A DNA stretch of 64,000 nt, taken from Apostichopus japonicus. Lineage: Eukaryota > Echinodermata > Holothuroidea > Aspidochirotida > Stichopodidae. A program made the position numbers and the translations under genes. The notes beneath the pieces were generated by a model, which worked only from the letters and a program-made list of their open reading frames with translations, had not been told where the DNA came from and made no database searches. The stretch lies in the NCBI RefSeq assembly GCF_037975245.1, contig NC_092561.1, positions 1-64,000 of the forward strand, written 5' to 3'. Below are positions 59,251 to 64,000 of this stretch, piece after piece (the stretch's first letter is position 1; each line of letters starts with the position of its first letter).

Positions 59251-62180
59251 AAGGAGAAATCAACAGTATCCACATCTGAAGTAGTCTTCAAATTTTTGTC
59301 TTTTTAAATTGCCAACATGATCTAAACCATAAATTTGATAGCCAGACGACCGTAACTGTATATGCTGTTTAGCAATTAGGTTTCTCCCACATACAGGTTT
59401 GGCTGCTAATCAAGCATTAACAAATTATTACTTCTGTCCAGGTTTATATAACTTTAGAATTATTCACTTATTGCTGACAATGAACTGTATCCAATTGATT
59501 GAACTTAAACATGAATTCATGATAATATAAAATCCTTCATTTTGTGCTTTTTGAAAGAAAAGTGGATGCTTGGAATTTTGCATCAGGATGGGGTCGAAGG
59601 GGGGGGGGGGAGGGATGGGTGTGTAGCTCTATCTTGGTAAATTGAAGTGGTACGGCATGCATGCTTGATACATGCACATCTTCGTGAAAATTAAGAGCAC
59701 TTTTAATATGTTTAAACGCTTAAATTTACGTACATATCGTTAAAACAATTAATATTTTTCAACGTCACAAAGACCTTAAGAAAATACGGGACTATTTAGT
59801 TCGCGTGATGACCCAAATTAATTCGGTACATATATGGTATTAAACCCTATTCTGACTAAACTGAGAAAAAACAGTTTTCATTTCATCTGGTTGATGTCAT
59901 GCTCTTTGGGTTTGTTTTTGCTAGGGCCAGACCACTGGCTGAAAGACCGGATAATCTGTTGTCAACTTGTGCCAGAATACCTTTGTCCAGACTTGTTTGT
60001 ATACATTTATCTAAGTACTGTGTTGATATATAGACCTTGACTACTTCCTTGAGGATACTATAGCGGTGCGGTACATACAAACATGTCTGAACTGAAGATC
60101 TGGAAGTCCACTAACTGAATATTTAGATTTCAAAGGTTGAAGTACTAGTAGGTCATCAAACTTTAAGTCATTTCTTATCATCAACTGTGTGAATCAGCAT
60201 GCAAACTTGTAAGAACATAAAAGACTATTTAAATTTTGTTATCAACTTTTTGCAGCCAAGATTTGATGGGATATATATCCCTCCCATGAAATGATACATA
60301 ACACAGATCTAGTCTCGAGCGACGTTCAAAGTAAAAGGTTGAGAGTTGCCAGGTATGCAATTGGGATTTTTTTCAGGAAGATTATTAATCAAGGAGGGGA
60401 GTGGGAAGGGGTGGGGGAAGGGTGAGCATGATTTAATCGGGAAAGAGTGGACATGTGGGAATTTTGTTTGATATGCAGAAAACTGGCAATGTTTTTGTAC
60501 TTTTTCTTCATTCCCTCCATTCAAACTACAAGTGCTTTAATTTTTATCGATTCTGCAATTCTAGGTAGGTAGGTAGGTATATGTTCTTACACATAGGAAT
60601 GTTTCTACTAGTGCCACAGCTGGGATCGGTTGTCCAGGGCCTAGCCGTTTCAAGGACCATGTCTACAGTTATTACACAGGGACCTTAGCACATGCTTGAG
60701 TTTGAGGGAGAAGGGATGGGGAGAAGGGTGTGGGAGGGTGGTGGGGGAGCTGGGTGGGGAAGTTGCAGGTGCACAAGTACATGAAATTCACTGCTGTACA
60801 TGGTTATAGGATGGCAATTATAGCCAATGGGATGACTAAATGCTTCCTAACTCACCTGTCTCCCCAAAACAACCACATTTCCTGGCTCTACGGTATCCGT
60901 AGAAAGATCTGGTAACCTTGACACTGACCTTCCATGGTGACCGGTCACCTCTATAGAGTACTACACAACTAGACTAGTTGACTGGAGGTGAAAGTCCACC
61001 ATGGAAAGTCATTGTCAAGAGTTTATCAGACCTCTATACAAGGTAGAGCAAGGGTGACTTGTCAACATCCAAAACCAGCTCAGTTGTGGAATGTCATCTA
61101 GCAGAACAACATGCATAATGTAATGGGTACAGCTGTGTAAGCTTAAACTGGTGTGATCCAGTTGTATTAATGTTTTATAGGTTGGCTGATAATTACTTCC
61201 CTTACAAAAACTTGGCCCTCTTTTCCTTAGCATGAATTGTATCGTACCAATTAACACCCAGAAGGCTGATATAAACACTTTAAATTTACATTACCATTAA
61301 CCTGCACACTATTCTATGCAGTTCTCCATTGTTTGTTTCAGTTCTTGGTTCTTAGAATATTGTGGCATTGTTTTTGGCCTATAGTGATGATCTCTTGTTG
61401 AAATTTCCTTGTAAAGACAAGTTAATATGATGTCTGAGGCAAGTTGATAGCAGACTGGTATATGACATTTATGTACTTAATGGTTGAACTTTGATTCTGT
61501 AAGCTGACAGACACAAAGGCCTAAGTTTGTGATTTATAAACATAAGGAAATATCTGGCATACCAAGCAGAATGGAAATTGGCTTCTTCTGAACTGTCTTT
61601 GTATATATAATAGATAATGATATTTTACAGCTGTACAACAGTGGGTTAGTTTTCAAGTAATAGGCCTTTATATACCTGAGAACATATAAGCTTCCATGGT
61701 ATTAAGCTGTGTGTGTTTACCTGCAATGACTGGAAGCAATATACTATCAAATTGTGTATTTGGTTTCAAGAACAGGTGGTATTTTCATATATATATATCT
61801 ATTTCAGGGGCTAATTTTGGCATCTCACCTGATATATGCATTTGGCAAGTGAATTCAAGATCAACGGTATTCTTCCCACATTGCCAGATAACAAAGTCAG
61901 ATAATGGCCATACCCATGTTCCATAAATGTGTTTTTACTGCCACGCATACCCTCAGCAAATTTCTCAAAATTGTCTGAGCACTTCTTGTTTGTGGTTTGT
62001 CATTAACGTCTACAAGTAATTTGAATGAGTGCATGATAATTAAGCTTCTAAACAATAGTTTTGAAAACTATACCTGTTAGTAATTTATCCAGTTAAAATA
62101 ATATCATCAGCATAATTGCACAATCGTATCCAATTTTGTCTTCATTTTTTTTTACCCCCTTTCAATTTTCTTTCTTTCAG
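59251..62180. other. Region upstream of the first coding exon of MICAL; no other feature
   Basis: AT-rich, no supported exons. A short (aggt)n lies at 60564-60580. Probably intronic, since 62181 begins with an acceptor. Confidence 0.4.
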
Positions 62181-62187
62181 AAGTTTA

Positions 62188-62469
62188 ATGGCCGAGTCTA
62201 ATTACACAAGGTTAACCGAAGAAGATGGCAGCAGAAAGGATCCTTTCGATGTATTCGTGGATGCCCCAAACCTGACAGAGATCAGTGAATGTTTCACAAA
62301 ACTATGTGAGAGCAAGGGTATCACGCCCTTTGAGGATCACACCACGTTCTTTGAGACTCTAAAGGAACAGACTTTGTCTAACTGGAAAGCGAAAGAACTG
62401 TGGGAATTGATTCAGAAACGAGCTAACAGGAAAGAATACAATAAAGGCAAAGCTTGTACGGATATAAAG
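62188..62469 (+). CDS. MICAL: First coding exon of a MICAL-family F-actin monooxygenase (partial gene)
   Basis: The exon runs 62181-62469: a strong acceptor (tttctttctttcag) precedes it, the ATG is at 62188 and the donor GTAATG starts at 62470. It encodes 94 residues in phase 0. The pattern DPFDVFVDAPN, CFTKLC, TFFETLKEQ, NWKAKELWELIQKRA, EYNKGKACTDIK matches the N-terminal segment before the FAD-binding GxGxxG of MICAL proteins, whose next exon normally starts right after ..GKAC..TK. MICALs oxidise methionines of F-actin and disassemble filaments, acting in axon guidance and muscle. The rest of the gene lies beyond the window, so the type (MICAL1/2/3-like) cannot be told. An acceptor seven bases before the ATG means at least one upstream non-coding exon exists. 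Confidence 0.88.
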
Positions 62470-62563
62470 GTAATGTTTTTTCTTTCGGTCTTAAGAAAAC
62501 TGCAAGAAATGAAAAGGAATTCTTAACATCTTTTACGTTTATGTTTCATAGATTTATAATAAC

Positions 62564-63284
62564 CAGTGGCATCGCCAAGGGGGGGCCAGGGGGGGCACGT
62601 GCCCCCCCTGGAAAACCTAGTGCCCCCGGGTATTGCAGTATGTTGTCTTGGTCTGAGGTTGACAGGTTAGGAGCTGACGAAATGTGAGAATGAGAGGGTC
62701 CGCAGGCACCATACTTGCCTATATTTGTGGACCCATATATTATCCCTGTTGTGTAGGGGGTGCAGAGGTCATTTGAGGTCAGATGCTTGTAGGAACAAAT
62801 GGCGAATGTTCACACCTGCATACTGAGCCATACTCGATGTGTGATCAAACTTTGGATATCATGGTGAGATCCCTGATAGGAGCCAATAACGATGCTGGAA
62901 CCTGTTACATCTTAATAGATAATGGGAGAAAACGAGAAGGACAAGAAAGGAGTCAGGGGTCATGCACACATTAATTCAACAAATGTAGGTTCTATTGATA
63001 GGGTTTGGCATAATATCGACAGCATGTGGTTCATATCCTCTGCAAAATTCTGCACGTTGTTAAAATCATTACCTCAAAAATAGCAATTTCTGGAGATATC
63101 TTCAGATCGAATTTAGCATCAAATGTGGCACCATTTTGCATCTAGCCCATCCTCCGTATGCGAAGATTTCCCCCCCTTAGACCCCTCCCCCAGGACGGCG
63201 ATCCGTATCCACCTAAGTGCCCCCCATCAAATGCTGGTGCCCCCCCTGTGCCCCCCGAGACTGAAAAGTCTGGTGACGCCACTG
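62564..63284. mobile_element. hAT element, 721 bp, exact 8-bp target duplication
   Basis: Left cagtggcatcgcca and right tggtgacgccactg are inverse with two mismatches. ataataac flanks both sides exactly (62556-62563 and 63285-63292). C/G-rich inner ends (gggggcacgtgccccc) could form hairpins. It lies 95 bp after the MICAL exon donor. No transposase. Confidence 0.93.
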
Positions 63285-63292
63285 ATAATAAC

Positions 63293-64000
63293 TGCTCTGT
63301 GGAAGCATCAATTGGGTATCATGCTTACGGATAAACAAATCATAGGTATTCAAGGCTACATTACTTTCTGATGAAAGTCAGGCACCAAGTCCCACGGGTG
63401 GCATCCCCCCCCCCCCAAAAAAAGAGTTTTCCTTTTTCCTTTTTTTTTTAACTTCAATAAAAAAAATAAGGTGGTACTGTATGCAAACAGAAAAATGGAA
63501 TATAAATGTAGGGAAAGAAGATAAAAAAGATTGCAAGATTTGGCATCTAAGCCCCCTACGATACTAAGCTAAAATGTTCTCAATTTCTCAAGTGGATGGG
63601 GGACACCTCCCCCAAATCGGTGACCCTGGCTACAGCCTTGCAAAAGAGCAATTTTGCAGTATAATGTCCTAGAATCCAAGATTAATACACAATTTTTAAT
63701 TTAATTGTCAGTATACAAGCATTTATACCAACTGTTCTTCTTTTTTGTTTTTACTTCTGTTTTTGGACATGATAGATTAATACCGATAGAATAGTATTTA
63801 CTCAGTCTATAGAGGAAAATGAAAATGTTAAATTCTGACCAGCTTTAGAAAGAGAAATTGGCAGTATAGTCCCCATGCAATCATTGTAAATCCTGCATAA
63901 TTAAAGTGATGACATAACTCATGTCCTGCACTAATCACCAGATCCCAATCTTATATAGAAGTAACCGTAACAGTTGACATTACAGTTCTGGAAAGTTACC
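63293..64000. other. MICAL intron, with a possible hAT end
   Basis: No exon. Near 63620-63645 the phrase gtgaccctggctacagccttg resembles a hAT right terminus, but no left partner or duplication is visible. C and A runs lie at 63406-63423. Confidence 0.4.

Overview
This is invertebrate animal nuclear DNA. It is AT-rich, with spliced genes, TTAGGG-type telomeric repeats, tRNA-derived SINEs, hAT-type and TTAA-type miniature transposons and many microsatellites. The Death-domain adaptor, the LRR receptor and the repeat style suggest a marine invertebrate, possibly a deuterostome such as an echinoderm. That placement is inference; no marker in the window fixes the species.

Layout. 1-2690 is a 202-bp satellite with a three-unit higher-order repeat. 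It is followed by a 20-bp minisatellite (2962-3232) and about 1.17 kb of (CCCTAA)n (3237-4405), then a SINE. 4953-7880 is a decayed DNA transposon with 16-bp terminal inverted repeats, eight copies of a 14-bp subterminal motif and a broken transposase-like gene on the minus strand. 8791-10395 is a single-exon gene for a leucine-rich-repeat transmembrane receptor with tyrosine motifs in its tail. 11590-13150 is an old tandem duplication.

13870-27433 is a 12-exon gene, assembled here from splice sites and reading phase. Its 552-aa product has a poorly recognised N-terminal region, a proline-rich linker, an SH2 domain, a chain of small phase-0 exons carrying tyrosine motifs, and a C-terminal Death domain. 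Its introns hold a hAT element, a Penelope-like fragment with a hammerhead-like motif, a MITE, and a 3.15-kb element whose inverted ends are built from dozens of GATATC palindromes and which sits inside the Death-domain intron.

27571-62180 is mostly non-coding: SINEs, a U2 snRNA-derived retrosequence with 12-bp target duplications, minisatellites (17, 57, 20 and about 23 bp units), hAT miniature elements with exact 8-bp target duplications, and two TTAA-type MITE families. The window ends with the first coding exon of a MICAL-family flavin monooxygenase (62188-62469), whose first intron carries a fresh-looking hAT insertion. Much of 32-62 kb may be the 5' intron or upstream region of MICAL.

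How the genes may work together: the LRR receptor tail offers YENM, YENI, YLTP and YAKI tyrosine motifs. The next gene on the same strand, 3.5 kb downstream, encodes an SH2-Death adaptor. A receptor-adaptor pair linking tyrosine phosphorylation to Death-fold signalling is a testable hypothesis and the most interesting idea in the window.
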